Of a stretch of 64,000 nucleotides of DNA, positions 9,290 to 17,634 are shown piece by piece. The notes beneath the pieces are model-generated. The model did not search any database and was not told where the DNA came from. It worked only from the letters and a program-made list of their open reading frames with translations. The DNA is from Lachancea dasiensis (Eukaryota > Ascomycota > Saccharomycetes > Saccharomycetales > Saccharomycetaceae), in assembly GCA_900074725.1 (NCBI GenBank), contig LT598459.1:258467-322466 (forward strand), read 5' to 3'. A program made the translations under genes and the position numbers. Each line of letters starts with the position of its first letter. The first letter of the stretch is position 1.

Positions 9290-9810
9290 TCACTCGGTTT
9301 CCACGATCTCGCTCAGGTAGCTTTGGATTTGTGATATAATCTCTTGTTTCGTACTTTCAGAAACCAGCTCTGCAATCCAGTGATATAGTTCGTTAGTAAG
9401 GGGATCATTACAGACTGTTAGAATGGTCAAAATTACTTCCTCCCTAGGCTCTCGACAACATACGTATCGCCTTTGGCTCCACTTTCGCCAGGACTTCTGG
9501 AAAGCTGGCATTTTTATTGTTATCTATCTCAACACTGGTTAATCGTTTTACTTGGTCTGTCCAGCCTTCTTGTAGTAGTTTTTGGCTCAACTTGTTAGAT
9601 ATACTGCCGAGAGTTAGTAGTTAGATAAAAGCGTAGTTGATACTGGCTACCACAACTACCAATTTCGATTGCAAGCGATAAACACTGTTTTTACCATGTT
9701 GGCCTGTCTCTGTCTCGCTTTTCCACTTACAGTTCATAATTTCCAGATTCTACCAAATGCTGCTGGATCTGTCCTTTCAGTTGTAGGGCCCGAGAGTCAC
9801 TTGAAGTCAT
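9290..9810 (-). CDS. SUS1: Sus1, SAGA/TREX-2 subunit; three exons
   Basis: Spliced gene on the minus strand: exon 1 9810-9731 (80 nt), exon 2 9603-9464 (140 nt), exon 3 9369-9290 (80 nt), giving 99 residues. Sus1 joins the SAGA deubiquitinase module and the TREX-2 mRNA export complex, coupling transcription to nuclear pores. The spliced protein aligns end to end with yeast Sus1: QLKGQIQQHLVESGNYEL, LLQEGWTDQV, KVEPKAIQLVSEST and SYLSEIVETE. Both junctions fall in good reading frame and both introns have perfect TACTAAC branch points. S. cerevisiae SUS1 (96 residues) also has two introns. It lies between CYC8 and YSA1, as in S. cerevisiae. The only long unspliced frame (9290-9511) is exon 3 read through intron 2. 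Confidence 0.95.
9370..9463 (-). other. SUS1: SUS1 intron 2 (94 nt)
   Basis: The donor is GTATGT at 9463-9458, the branch point TACTAAC at 9398-9392 and the acceptor TTGCAG ending at 9370. All are consensus for budding yeast. Confidence 0.92.
9604..9730 (-). other. SUS1: SUS1 intron 1 (127 nt)
   Basis: The donor is GTAAGT at 9730-9725, not the usual GTATGT. The branch point is TACTAAC at 9619-9613 and the acceptor GGCAG ends at 9604. In S. cerevisiae SUS1 intron 1 also has a non-consensus donor, which is linked to inefficient, regulated splicing. Confidence 0.9.
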
Positions 9811-9898
9811 TATATGATGGATTTCGGTGTGCTGGTGGCTAGCGCTGTAATTCCTGATCCTCAGTTTACTACATATATATTCTAGCTAATTAATATGT

Positions 9899-9922
9899 AT
9901 ATATATATATATATATATATAT
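9899..9922. repeat. (AT)12 microsatellite in the SUS1/YSA1 divergent promoter
   Basis: About twelve AT dinucleotides lie in the 160-base gap between the SUS1 ATG (9810) and the YSA1 ATG (9971), flanked by more AT-rich sequence. The run may act as a TATA-like, nucleosome-poor element for both genes. Confidence 0.8.
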
Positions 9923-9970
9923 TAGTTTTTAAAGGTCTGTCCGAAGTTTGCATCAATTTACACTACTGGT

Positions 9971-10672
9971 ATGTTCACACCAGTAGTTAAACGATTATAC
10001 CCGGTTTATAGATTGTTGAAAGTAAGTAGGATTAGCTCTAGAATAAGAATGACAGGGAGACCAGAAGACGCTAAGTTTTTGAAGGCGCATCCGGTGTCAA
10101 ATGCGGACGATTGCAAATGGATTGGCCTCGAACGGCTCGAGTATCTCGACCCTAACGGGACACCAAGACAATGGGACAGTGCAGTCAGAAGAACTAGGAA
10201 TAGTGGTGGGATTGACGGCGTGGGAATCCTGGCGATCTTGAAGTCACCGGGCGCCGAGCCAGAGATACTGCTACAGAAACAATTTAGGCCCCCGGTGGAA
10301 GGCGTTTGCATCGAGATGCCAGCTGGGCTAATTGACGAAAACGAATCGGTGGAAGTAGCCGCTTTGCGTGAGCTCAAAGAAGAAACCGGATACTCTGGCA
10401 AAATTGTAAGCAAGACCCCCATCATCTTCAATGACCCCGGATTTACAAATACCAATTTGTCTCTGGTCACTGTGGAAGTGGATACCTTGGCGCCTGAAAA
10501 TCAAAACTTACAGACGGAACTGGAGGAAAACGAGTTCATCGAGTCCTTTAAAGTCCCCTTGAAAAGTTTTGCCAGCGATATGGAGAAACTCGCCGAACAA
10601 GGCTATAAGCTAGATGCGCGTGTGCAAAATGTTGCCCAGGGCATCAGACTAGCGCAACAGTATCAGCTGTAA
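9971..10672 (+). CDS. YSA1: ADP-ribose pyrophosphatase, Nudix hydrolase
   Basis: 233 residues against about 231 for yeast Ysa1. The enzyme hydrolyses ADP-ribose to AMP and ribose-5-phosphate. The Nudix box GX5EX7REUXEEXGU is complete at residues ~119-140 (GLIDEN, then RELKEETG), and GLERLEY, a QFRPPV segment and EMPAGLIDE are typical of the ADP-ribose branch. The first 26 residues are basic and hydrophobic with no acidic residue, resembling a mitochondrial presequence. A second ATG at 10049 (residue 27) would give a shorter form, so two start sites or two locations are possible but unproven. It shares a short divergent promoter with SUS1, as in S. cerevisiae. Confidence 0.94.
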   Translation: MFTPVVKRLYPVYRLLKVSRISSRIRMTGRPEDAKFLKAHPVSNADDCKWIGLERLEYLDPNGTPRQWDSAVRRTRNSGGIDGVGILAILKSPGAEPEILLQKQFRPPVEGVCIEMPAGLIDENESVEVAALRELKEETGYSGKIVSKTPIIFNDPGFTNTNLSLVTVEVDTLAPENQNLQTELEENEFIESFKVPLKSFASDMEKLAEQGYKLDARVQNVAQGIRLAQQYQL

Positions 10673-10724
10673 AATATACAACGTAAAATAATTCTAATGT
10701 AATTATAACTGATCTGCATCTACG

Positions 10725-12011
10725 CTACAACGCGATCGATTTGAAACTACCGACAAACGCTTGCCACTCCTGTAATCCACCCTCAATGTGGCAGCGGTGG
10801 TGGGTGCCTAGAGCCAAATACTCTTCATTTAACACCAGGTCAATGATATCAGAAGGCTCATCCTCCTCTACGACAGGCTGGCTCATGACCTCGGTTAGCG
10901 TAAATTGTTGTAGCCCGCCGTCCTTCATCATACTGGAATCCGTTAGACTCGGTCTTCTCCCTTTCTGCGATGACCTGCGACGTCTGGTGGTATGATTCAA
11001 CCGCCTTTGAGCCGGGGCTGAGGTGGAATTAGAGGAGGTGCGCCTCTTGGGATCATTAGGAGGGTGTGGGGCTGGGCACTTGAGTGTTTGTAGCACCGGG
11101 GAGAGAACATGCTGCCACCAACTGACCCATCTAAGTAGCTCTCCGAGCAGCTCTATGTTGTCATTGCTGATCTTGAATTTAGATGCAGGTATCAGGTTTG
11201 AAGTGATGTCGTTGAAAAGATGCAAAGACTTTTGATGATTGGCCACTGAATATGGCTTGTGTGAGTCTGAATCAAGTACCAGGTCGCGAGAAATGAGTTC
11301 TTGGGGGAAATGAAGGGAGGTATCGAATATTTTCAAAACCAACATGACTCCCATAGCGTTTTTGTGAGAAGCATCAGCAGTCCATGATGAGTTTTGATAT
11401 CGATAGTCGTGGAAGCGCTCTCCGTGAGCATCACACTCTTCAATGTCGATTTTCGCAACCAGTGTGCCCGCACGCATAACATAGATACCAAACTTATTGT
11501 CGACGTTGGTTCGTATTTCTTCCACCATGGACATATCCTTAAAAAAGGTCCGAAGCTGGTCAGGAAGTTCGGTAAAGTACTTGAATAGATCCAGCTTATC
11601 ATGTTGACCAGATATCCTTGGTTCCGTTTCGATGTTGGAATAGGTGTCTAAGATGGACAAAAATTTGAGATTGAAATAAAACGTATGCAGATCAGGATAG
11701 CAGCTCAACGAATTGTAAAGAATGTTGCTGTTGTCCTCGTCATTGAAGTAGTTGAAATTGTCGAAATTGCTGGCCAGCACCAGTTTGACGTCCTTGACGC
11801 GCTCGTCCGCTTTGTGGAAGTCCATGTCTATCACGATGATGTTGGAAGCTGCAGAAAGCCGTATGGTTTCGCTGTCAATATTGTCCGTGAACGACTCCAG
11901 TCGTAAAGTCTTGCATAGTCGGGTTACATTTTCCAGCGTCACCAACCCGGGCTTATATTCTTGCAGCAGAGCTATCATATCACTCAGGGTTTCGACGTAC
12001 AGGTCACTCAT
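10725..12011 (-). CDS. MED1: Mediator complex subunit 1
   Basis: 428 residues. Med1 belongs to the Mediator middle module, which links activators to RNA polymerase II. The start is the ATG at 12011: from there SDLYVETLSDMI..EYKPG..TLENVTRLC aligns with the true N-terminus of yeast Med1, while the open frame upstream to 12083 lacks an ATG. Other strong matches are DVKLVLASNFDNFNYFN, LDLFKYFTELP and the C-terminal RRRRSS..RRPSLTD..M..GGLQQF. S. cerevisiae Med1 is 566 residues; this copy lacks several low-complexity insertions. It begins the YPR070-YPR068 run (MED1, SPE3, HOS1) inserted between YSA1 and ALG1 here. Confidence 0.95.
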   Translation of the reverse strand: MSDLYVETLSDMIALLQEYKPGLVTLENVTRLCKTLRLESFTDNIDSETIRLSAASNIIVIDMDFHKADERVKDVKLVLASNFDNFNYFNDEDNSNILYNSLSCYPDLHTFYFNLKFLSILDTYSNIETEPRISGQHDKLDLFKYFTELPDQLRTFFKDMSMVEEIRTNVDNKFGIYVMRAGTLVAKIDIEECDAHGERFHDYRYQNSSWTADASHKNAMGVMLVLKIFDTSLHFPQELISRDLVLDSDSHKPYSVANHQKSLHLFNDITSNLIPASKFKISNDNIELLGELLRWVSWWQHVLSPVLQTLKCPAPHPPNDPKRRTSSNSTSAPAQRRLNHTTRRRRSSQKGRRPSLTDSSMMKDGGLQQFTLTEVMSQPVVEEDEPSDIIDLVLNEEYLALGTHHRCHIEGGLQEWQAFVGSFKSIAL

Positions 12012-12770
12012 TCCGCAATGAATAAAAGGCACAACAATTGACCCTAAAGATGCCAGCGCCGTCACTGCTCTTTCGTATGACACTGGACGTCTTGGACGCT
12101 CTGTGAACTGGGCATACGATCATTTGACAATAGACCTCGTCGCTAGTGATTAATAACTAAAAGGGTTCCCGGTCTACCACCTGGCGAAACTCCTGGTCCA
12201 GCATGTAGCCCTTGCAGACGTGTGCCTGGAGGAGTAGTTGAAACAACTTGAGCGTACAGCTTTCGAGCCCATTGGTGACCAGTGGTAGAGTATATCACGA
12301 TATACGAGTCGAATTTTACCACATCCACTTCACAACGCAGAGACCCAGGTGCGCCGACGCTACACCCGCGACGGGGCTCTATTGTACCCCATGAATATTT
12401 TAGCGTCTCCAGCATCCTGAAATTTTCATCCCATTACGTTGATGACAGGGTTTTTCTTTCACGAAATTCCATAATTTCCTAGCGTTCCCTTGCCGGCGCC
12501 TCTCAAAGGAAAGCTAGAATTTTGACGCTCATCTTTATTTGTGGAGGGTTCCTGTGTATATCAATAGCACAAGGTCTTCCGGTTGTTATCACCGTTCAAG
12601 CTTTGGTATATTGTTGACTCTGGTTTTGATGTGATCTGCACCCTAATGAAGGTGAAAAAAATTGTATAAATAGCTAGCACATTGTTCTCCAGATAATGTA
12701 GCCAGCTCATCTCGCTTAACTTTTCATTGGTGTGTAGACCACATTTCCCCTTATTTGAACTCAATTGGAC
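12012..12770. other. Divergent promoter region MED1/SPE3
   Basis: 760 bases without a convincing gene. A TATA-like TATAAAT lies near 12664, about 105 bases before the SPE3 ATG. A 90-codon ATG frame at 12143-12415 (minus) resembles nothing I know. Confidence 0.55.
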
Positions 12771-13655
12771 ATGTCTGAACAAATCACCCACCCTACTATC
12801 AAGGATGGATGGTTTAGAGAAATCTCTGACACGATGTGGCCAGGCCAAGCCATGACTCTAAAAGTTGAAAAAGTGCTGCACCATGAGAAGTCCAAGTACC
12901 AGGATGTGCTGATCTTCAAATCTACGGACTACGGCAACGTGCTAGTGCTAGACAATGTGATCCAGGCTACCGAAAGGGACGAATTCTCTTACCAGGAGAT
13001 GATTGCCCATCTGGGGTTAAACTCGCACCCTGAGCCTAAAAAGGTGCTGGTCATCGGTGGGGGTGACGGCGGTGTGCTCAGAGAGATTGTCAAGCACGAG
13101 TGTGTTGAAGAAGCGTGGCTGTGCGACATAGATGAAGCTGTCATCAGACTCTCCAAACAGTATCTGCCGGACATGGCTGCCTCTTACTCGCACCCAAAGG
13201 TTAGAACCCACATCGGCGATGGTTTCCAATTCTTGAGAGACTACCAAAACACTTTCGATGTGATTGTCACTGACTCGTCTGACCCTGAGGGTCCGGCTGA
13301 GACTTTGTTCCAAAAGGCCTACTTTGAGCTTTTGAACAGCGCTTTGACCGAGAATGGTGTGATTACCACCCAAGCCGAGAGCATCTGGCTGCACTTGCCA
13401 GTCATCAAGAACTTGAAGAAGGCCTGTTCTGAGGTTTTCCCTGTTGCTGAGTACGCCTACACCACAATCCCAACCTACCCATCCGGCCAAATTGGCTTTA
13501 TGGTGTGCTCCAAAGACGCTAAGTCCAACGTCAAGAAACCATTGCGTGCTAAATCAGACCAGGACGAGGTTGAAATGTATAGATACTACAACAAGAGGAT
13601 CCACGAGGCCTCGTTTGTTCTTCCAACTTGGGCCGCCAAGGAACTTGAACTGTGA
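12771..13655 (+). CDS. SPE3: Spermidine synthase
   Basis: 294 residues against 293 in S. cerevisiae. It transfers an aminopropyl group from decarboxylated S-adenosylmethionine to putrescine, making spermidine in the cytosol. The start is the ATG at 12771 ([29 protein letters not shown]); the open frame extends only two codons further without another ATG. The PABS-family signatures are intact: the SAM-binding [14 protein letters not shown], the DIDEAVI segment and the catalytic [11 protein letters not shown]. Conservation is very high over the full length and codon use is strongly biased, as expected for an abundant enzyme. HOS1 follows on the same strand, as in the YPR069C-YPR068C pair. Confidence 0.98.
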   Translation: MSEQITHPTIKDGWFREISDTMWPGQAMTLKVEKVLHHEKSKYQDVLIFKSTDYGNVLVLDNVIQATERDEFSYQEMIAHLGLNSHPEPKKVLVIGGGDGGVLREIVKHECVEEAWLCDIDEAVIRLSKQYLPDMAASYSHPKVRTHIGDGFQFLRDYQNTFDVIVTDSSDPEGPAETLFQKAYFELLNSALTENGVITTQAESIWLHLPVIKNLKKACSEVFPVAEYAYTTIPTYPSGQIGFMVCSKDAKSNVKKPLRAKSDQDEVEMYRYYNKRIHEASFVLPTWAAKELEL

Positions 13656-13770
13656 CGCTGTCACTTCCACATACTAAATTGTCACCGTTAAATAATTAAA
13701 TATTTATCAAAGAAGTGTTAGCCAGCAATGCCTCCTCTCAATCTGTAAACAAACGAGAACAATGTCGTAG

Positions 13771-15216
13771 ATGGCTTATTTCACGATTGTTACATCGCCA
13801 TTCCAATCCCAGGTGTCTGACCTGCTGCCTTGCAACAACAATGCGAAATCTGTGCTCATTTATACCATGCTCAAATCGTATGGACTCTTAGAACATTTTA
13901 ACGAAGTCATAGACCTGCCCGGCTGCACAGTATCCGATATTCGTCAATTCCATTCTAGTGAGTATTTGAAGGTACTTCTAAACTCCCAGCTTGACGAAGA
14001 AGAAGTGCATGAAAGTTCTAGCATCCAGGATCAAGAATGGATGAATATGGCTTCAACGGCCAGCAATTGGGAGGATGAGGCGCATAATAACCATTCGACT
14101 TTCTCAGCGCCATGGTTTCCTTCAAAGCGTGAACTGAAGAAGTACTACTCGGATAATGCGAGCTTTAAGGAAGAAGCCTCGAGTTTCAAACAAGAGCGTT
14201 GGAAAATAATATTGGATCCTGAGCATCATGATTCCGATAAGGGCTTAGAGGAAGAAAAGCAATCTCTTTGTGCAGAGATACTTGGAAAATTTGGGCTTTC
14301 CCATGACTGCCATATTTTCCAATATTTGCCTACTTACTGCTACGTGACAACCGGTGCTACGTTAGCTTTAGCGCGGCCAGCTGTCTCGCGACAGAAGCGC
14401 ACGATTTCCATCAACTGGGATGGTGGACGGCATCATGCCTTAAAATCAAAGGCAAGTGGATTTTGTTTTGTCAATGACATCGTACTTCTCATCCAGAAAC
14501 TACGGAGACGCGGTATTACCAGCGTGAGCTATGTGGATTTAGACCTTCACCACGGAGATGGCGTGGAACGCGCATTTCAATATTCTGCCAATGTTCAGAC
14601 AATATCGGTTCACCTGCTGGAGCCAGGGTTTTTCCCGGGATCAGGAAGTGTCAAGGAGTCACAGAACGGCCATAAGATAGTCAACCTACCGGTTCTGCAT
14701 GGTTTTAGCGACAATGACCTCGCAAAACTTGTAGATCAAGTAATACTTCCCTGCATCGAGCACCAAAATCCGCAAGTTATCGTAATTCAATGTGGAGCCG
14801 ATGGTTTGATGGGGGACAAGTACGGCGAGTGGCAATTGACTATAAAAGGTTTGTCGGAAAGTATTTGCGCGATCATCCGAAGATTTCCACAGGCTAACGT
14901 AGTTCTTCTCGGGGGTGGAGGCTATAATATAAACCTCACGAGCCGATTTTACACTTACTTGAGTTGGAAACTTCTTGCGGAATTCTCTGGAAATCAATAC
15001 CCCAATCCGTTCAAAGAAGATGAGGATACAATCCCAGACCATGAATTTATTGACTTTTATAAAGATGAGTTTTACAAGTTCTGGTACTATGATGCTGAAG
15101 GGTGCCAAACCAATTTCTTGAAAAATGATAACAATGCAAAGGCCCTAAACAAACTAGTACAGTTTTACGATCCGACACGCACCTCGTCTCGGTACTCACC
15201 GTCTAATCAAAGATAG
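13771..15216 (+). CDS. HOS1: Class I histone deacetylase Hos1
   Basis: 481 residues against 470 in S. cerevisiae. Hos1 is a zinc-dependent class I deacetylase; in yeast it deacetylates the cohesin subunit Smc3 in anaphase. The N-terminus (TSPFQSQVSDLLPCNNN) fits yeast Hos1. Catalytic features are intact: NWDGGRHHA near 215-223, the charge-relay and zinc-binding DLDLHHGDG around 256-263, the third zinc Asp in CGADG near 344 and the transition-state Tyr in GGGGY at about 385. An acidic, poorly conserved insertion fills residues ~70-165. The last 21 bases overlap the convergent 3' end of ALG1. Confidence 0.95.
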   Translation: MAYFTIVTSPFQSQVSDLLPCNNNAKSVLIYTMLKSYGLLEHFNEVIDLPGCTVSDIRQFHSSEYLKVLLNSQLDEEEVHESSSIQDQEWMNMASTASNWEDEAHNNHSTFSAPWFPSKRELKKYYSDNASFKEEASSFKQERWKIILDPEHHDSDKGLEEEKQSLCAEILGKFGLSHDCHIFQYLPTYCYVTTGATLALARPAVSRQKRTISINWDGGRHHALKSKASGFCFVNDIVLLIQKLRRRGITSVSYVDLDLHHGDGVERAFQYSANVQTISVHLLEPGFFPGSGSVKESQNGHKIVNLPVLHGFSDNDLAKLVDQVILPCIEHQNPQVIVIQCGADGLMGDKYGEWQLTIKGLSESICAIIRRFPQANVVLLGGGGYNINLTSRFYTYLSWKLLAEFSGNQYPNPFKEDEDTIPDHEFIDFYKDEFYKFWYYDAEGCQTNFLKNDNNAKALNKLVQFYDPTRTSSRYSPSNQR

Positions 15217-16539
15217 CTCCTCCATTGCCGCTTCCCAGGAATCTTGCCACCTATTTTTCGATTCTGCTAGGGCACCTTTCTTAAGATCTTCGTGTACTTT
15301 TTTATCTTTCATAACAAAAACCAAGGCCTCGTGCAGCTCTCGCCTACCCAAAAACTTTAATCCATTCACATTGTATTGGATTAGCTCGCCGAGAACTGGG
15401 TAGTTGTATGCGATCACCGGAAGGCCCGACCCAAACATATCCAAGATTTTCATAGGAAGATCCAGACCCGAGCTAGATGTATGTAGTGAGACACCGAAAT
15501 CACAAAGTTGCAAAAGCTTTGGGTATTCTTCGGTAGAGAGCCATAGAAACTCGATGTGGACACGCTCCCACTTCTCTGTCTTGACTACTTCCATGAAATG
15601 CTGCTTCAACGGGCCCTTGCCGGTGATAAAACACAAAATTTTGGGTATATCATGGTCAAACTTCTGGTAGGAATTTTCATATATTTTAAGCGCGCCGATC
15701 AGCAGAGATAGGTCTTCGTCCGGCGTGAATGATGTCGAAGTCACTAAGATGCGGTCACCGCTGGAGATGTCAAAGCCAGAAGGAATCAAAGGCCGCACGA
15801 AGTCCTGCTGCAACGCCTGCTGTCGATCTCCTGTGAGTGGTCTGAATTGGACTGCAGGCCTGTCGTAGAGGACCGTGACGCGTTTGGACGAAAGTCCGAA
15901 GGTACTGACAAGATACACTTTCATGGCTTTTGTAACCGTTAAATGGTAAGAGGCAAGCTTTGCAAAGAGGTACTCCACTAGAAACGACACCAGGACCACT
16001 GGGTGCCAGAACGAGCCGAATTTGAGCTTCAAGATCGAATACCCAAAGTTGTGCCAGTCAATGATGAGCTTGCATCTGAACAGAATGCAATAAATGGCCG
16101 CGATGGGCAAAATGGGAATGCTGGGCGGATTCTGCAACAAGAAATAATCACTCCCTCTCAGCCTCCACAGCAAGCCGCCAATCGAGACCACCTGGACCAG
16201 CACCTTCCGCGCAGCAGCCATCAAAAACGACTCGCCTTCGCGTGCAGAGCACGTCTTCAGCCTATGAACCGTGATGTTGGGGGACTCCATGATATCGGCT
16301 GGAGGCTGTTCCACCAGGTATCCGCACAGCTCCACCTGCCAGCCCTGCTCACTGAAGCTTCGCGCATGGTAGCACATGCGTGGCGAATGGCCCACATCTC
16401 CTAGCACACATATAACGATCCGTTTCTTGGTATTACGGTTTCCGTAGAACAGAAACGGTACCACAACGTAGCACACGACTGGGACAAAAACGTACAGCCC
16501 CAGGAGCCACCAAACCAGACGGGGAGCCGCTTCAAACAT
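15196..16539 (-). CDS. ALG1: Chitobiosyldiphosphodolichol beta-1,4-mannosyltransferase
   Basis: 447 residues against 449 in S. cerevisiae. It adds the first mannose to GlcNAc2-PP-dolichol on the cytosolic face of the ER, an essential step of N-glycan assembly. Residues ~8-30 form the single N-terminal membrane anchor. The glycosyltransferase-33 features follow: VLGDVGHSPRM..HA at about 43-57, then NPPSIP, DWHNFGY, VTKAMK, LYDRP, the TSTSFTPDEDLSLL segment and the donor-site region SSSGLDLPMKILDMFGSGLPV. It shares a 340-base divergent promoter with CMD1, the same pairing as YBR110W-YBR109C. Confidence 0.96.
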   Translation of the reverse strand: MFEAAPRLVWWLLGLYVFVPVVCYVVVPFLFYGNRNTKKRIVICVLGDVGHSPRMCYHARSFSEQGWQVELCGYLVEQPPADIMESPNITVHRLKTCSAREGESFLMAAARKVLVQVVSIGGLLWRLRGSDYFLLQNPPSIPILPIAAIYCILFRCKLIIDWHNFGYSILKLKFGSFWHPVVLVSFLVEYLFAKLASYHLTVTKAMKVYLVSTFGLSSKRVTVLYDRPAVQFRPLTGDRQQALQQDFVRPLIPSGFDISSGDRILVTSTSFTPDEDLSLLIGALKIYENSYQKFDHDIPKILCFITGKGPLKQHFMEVVKTEKWERVHIEFLWLSTEEYPKLLQLCDFGVSLHTSSSGLDLPMKILDMFGSGLPVIAYNYPVLGELIQYNVNGLKFLGRRELHEALVFVMKDKKVHEDLKKGALAESKNRWQDSWEAAMEELSLIRR

Positions 16540-16879
16540 TATCGGGGCCCAGTTGGTTCGTTACTCGTCTTAAACCTGCGCTTTGGTCCACCAATGCCAC
16601 GACCCGGCGTGCTTTTGGCTAGCTTAGTCTTCCTATCTGGGGCTCGCCGATTTTGAATTGCCAAAACTCGAGTACGTCACATGATCAAGGCGAGTACTTT
16701 CCAGTTGATGTCCCTTTATACGGGCATTTTTGGCTCAGCTCTTGCTACCCGACCAAAAATATCCTTTGAGCTTGTCATGCTTGATGTTACCAACAGGTGT
16801 TTCAAGAGTTCGATAAACAAGGAAGTCGAGCCCAATTCAAGGTGCGAAGGCCCCCAGGAGATAGTTGAGATAGCTTCAA
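16540..16879. promoter_or_regulatory. Divergent ALG1/CMD1 promoter with a Cbf1-type site
   Basis: 340 bases between two ATGs. GTCACATG at 16676-16683 fits the RTCACRTG Cbf1 consensus. A weak TATA-like TTTATAC lies near 16715. Nothing else was recognised. Confidence 0.45.
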
Positions 16880-17323
16880 ATGTCTGGAAATCTTACCGAA
16901 GAACAAATCGCGGAATTTAAGGAAGCTTTTGCGCTTTTCGACAAGGACAACAACGGCTCAATCTCGTCGTCAGAATTGGCCACAGTGATGCGTTCGCTGG
17001 GTCTGTCGCCAAGCGAGGCCGAGGTGGCGGATCTGATGAATGAGATCGACGTCAATGGCAACCACAAGATTGAGTTCAGCGAATTTTTGGCCTTGATGTC
17101 GCGCCAATTGAAGTCCAACGATTCCGAGCAGGAGTTGCTGGAGGCGTTCAAAGTGTTTGACAAAAACGGCGACGGCCTGATCTCTGCCGCAGAGCTGAAG
17201 CACGTGTTGACGTCGATTGGGGAAAAGCTCACGGACGCAGAGGTGGACGAGATGCTAAGAGAAGTGAGCGACGGCAGCGGAGAGATCAATATCAAGCAGT
17301 TCGCTGCCTTGTTGTCGAAATAG
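16880..17323 (+). CDS. CMD1: Calmodulin
   Basis: 147 residues, the same length as S. cerevisiae Cmd1 and nearly identical to it. It is the essential EF-hand calcium sensor acting in bud growth, the spindle pole body (via Spc110) and calcineurin signalling. Three canonical calcium loops are visible: D21-x-D-x-N-x-S, D57-x-N-x-N-x-K and D94-x-N-x-D-x-L. The fourth loop (about 130-140, [12 protein letters not shown]) is shortened and lacks the regular ligands, as in S. cerevisiae, where site four binds no calcium. One change from S. cerevisiae is Asn instead of Asp at position 3 of loop two. Confidence 0.99.
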   Translation: MSGNLTEEQIAEFKEAFALFDKDNNGSISSSELATVMRSLGLSPSEAEVADLMNEIDVNGNHKIEFSEFLALMSRQLKSNDSEQELLEAFKVFDKNGDGLISAAELKHVLTSIGEKLTDAEVDEMLREVSDGSGEINIKQFAALLSK

Positions 17324-17634
17324 TCAGTTTTCATCCGTGTGCTAGGACATAAGAGCAGTCTAATATACCCTGTCTGCGTGCTTCTGTTGTCATCTACTCT
17401 ATCCGACTCTCGTACATGAACGTCCGGAACAACTGAGGCTGATCAAAGCCAGAAGCGCCCCGGTTTAACTCACCTGCGGCCTCAGGGATGTACAATACGA
17501 ACGTTGTTGTGGACCAATATGTCTTGCAGTCTCCGATCCACAGCACCATTGCTACTTTTGCCGAAATCTGTCTGTACGTCTTCAAACTATGTAATGCACG
17601 ATCGAACATGATCTTTATATGCAGAGCAGCTAGT
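17324..17634. other. Convergent intergenic region CMD1/AIM3
   Basis: 310 bases between two 3' ends. A 71-codon ATG frame exists on the minus strand (17394-17609) but resembles nothing known and would lie directly in the terminator region. No distinct terminator motif was identified. Confidence 0.4.

Noticed and set aside
12143-12415. 90-codon ATG frame on the minus strand between MED1 and SPE3
   Set aside because: No resemblance to any known protein, low-complexity Gly/Pro end, and no counterpart beside MED1 or SPE3 in the reference order.
17394-17609. 71-codon ATG frame between the CMD1 and AIM3 3' ends
   Set aside because: It sits in the convergent terminator region and resembles nothing known; a chance frame is more likely.
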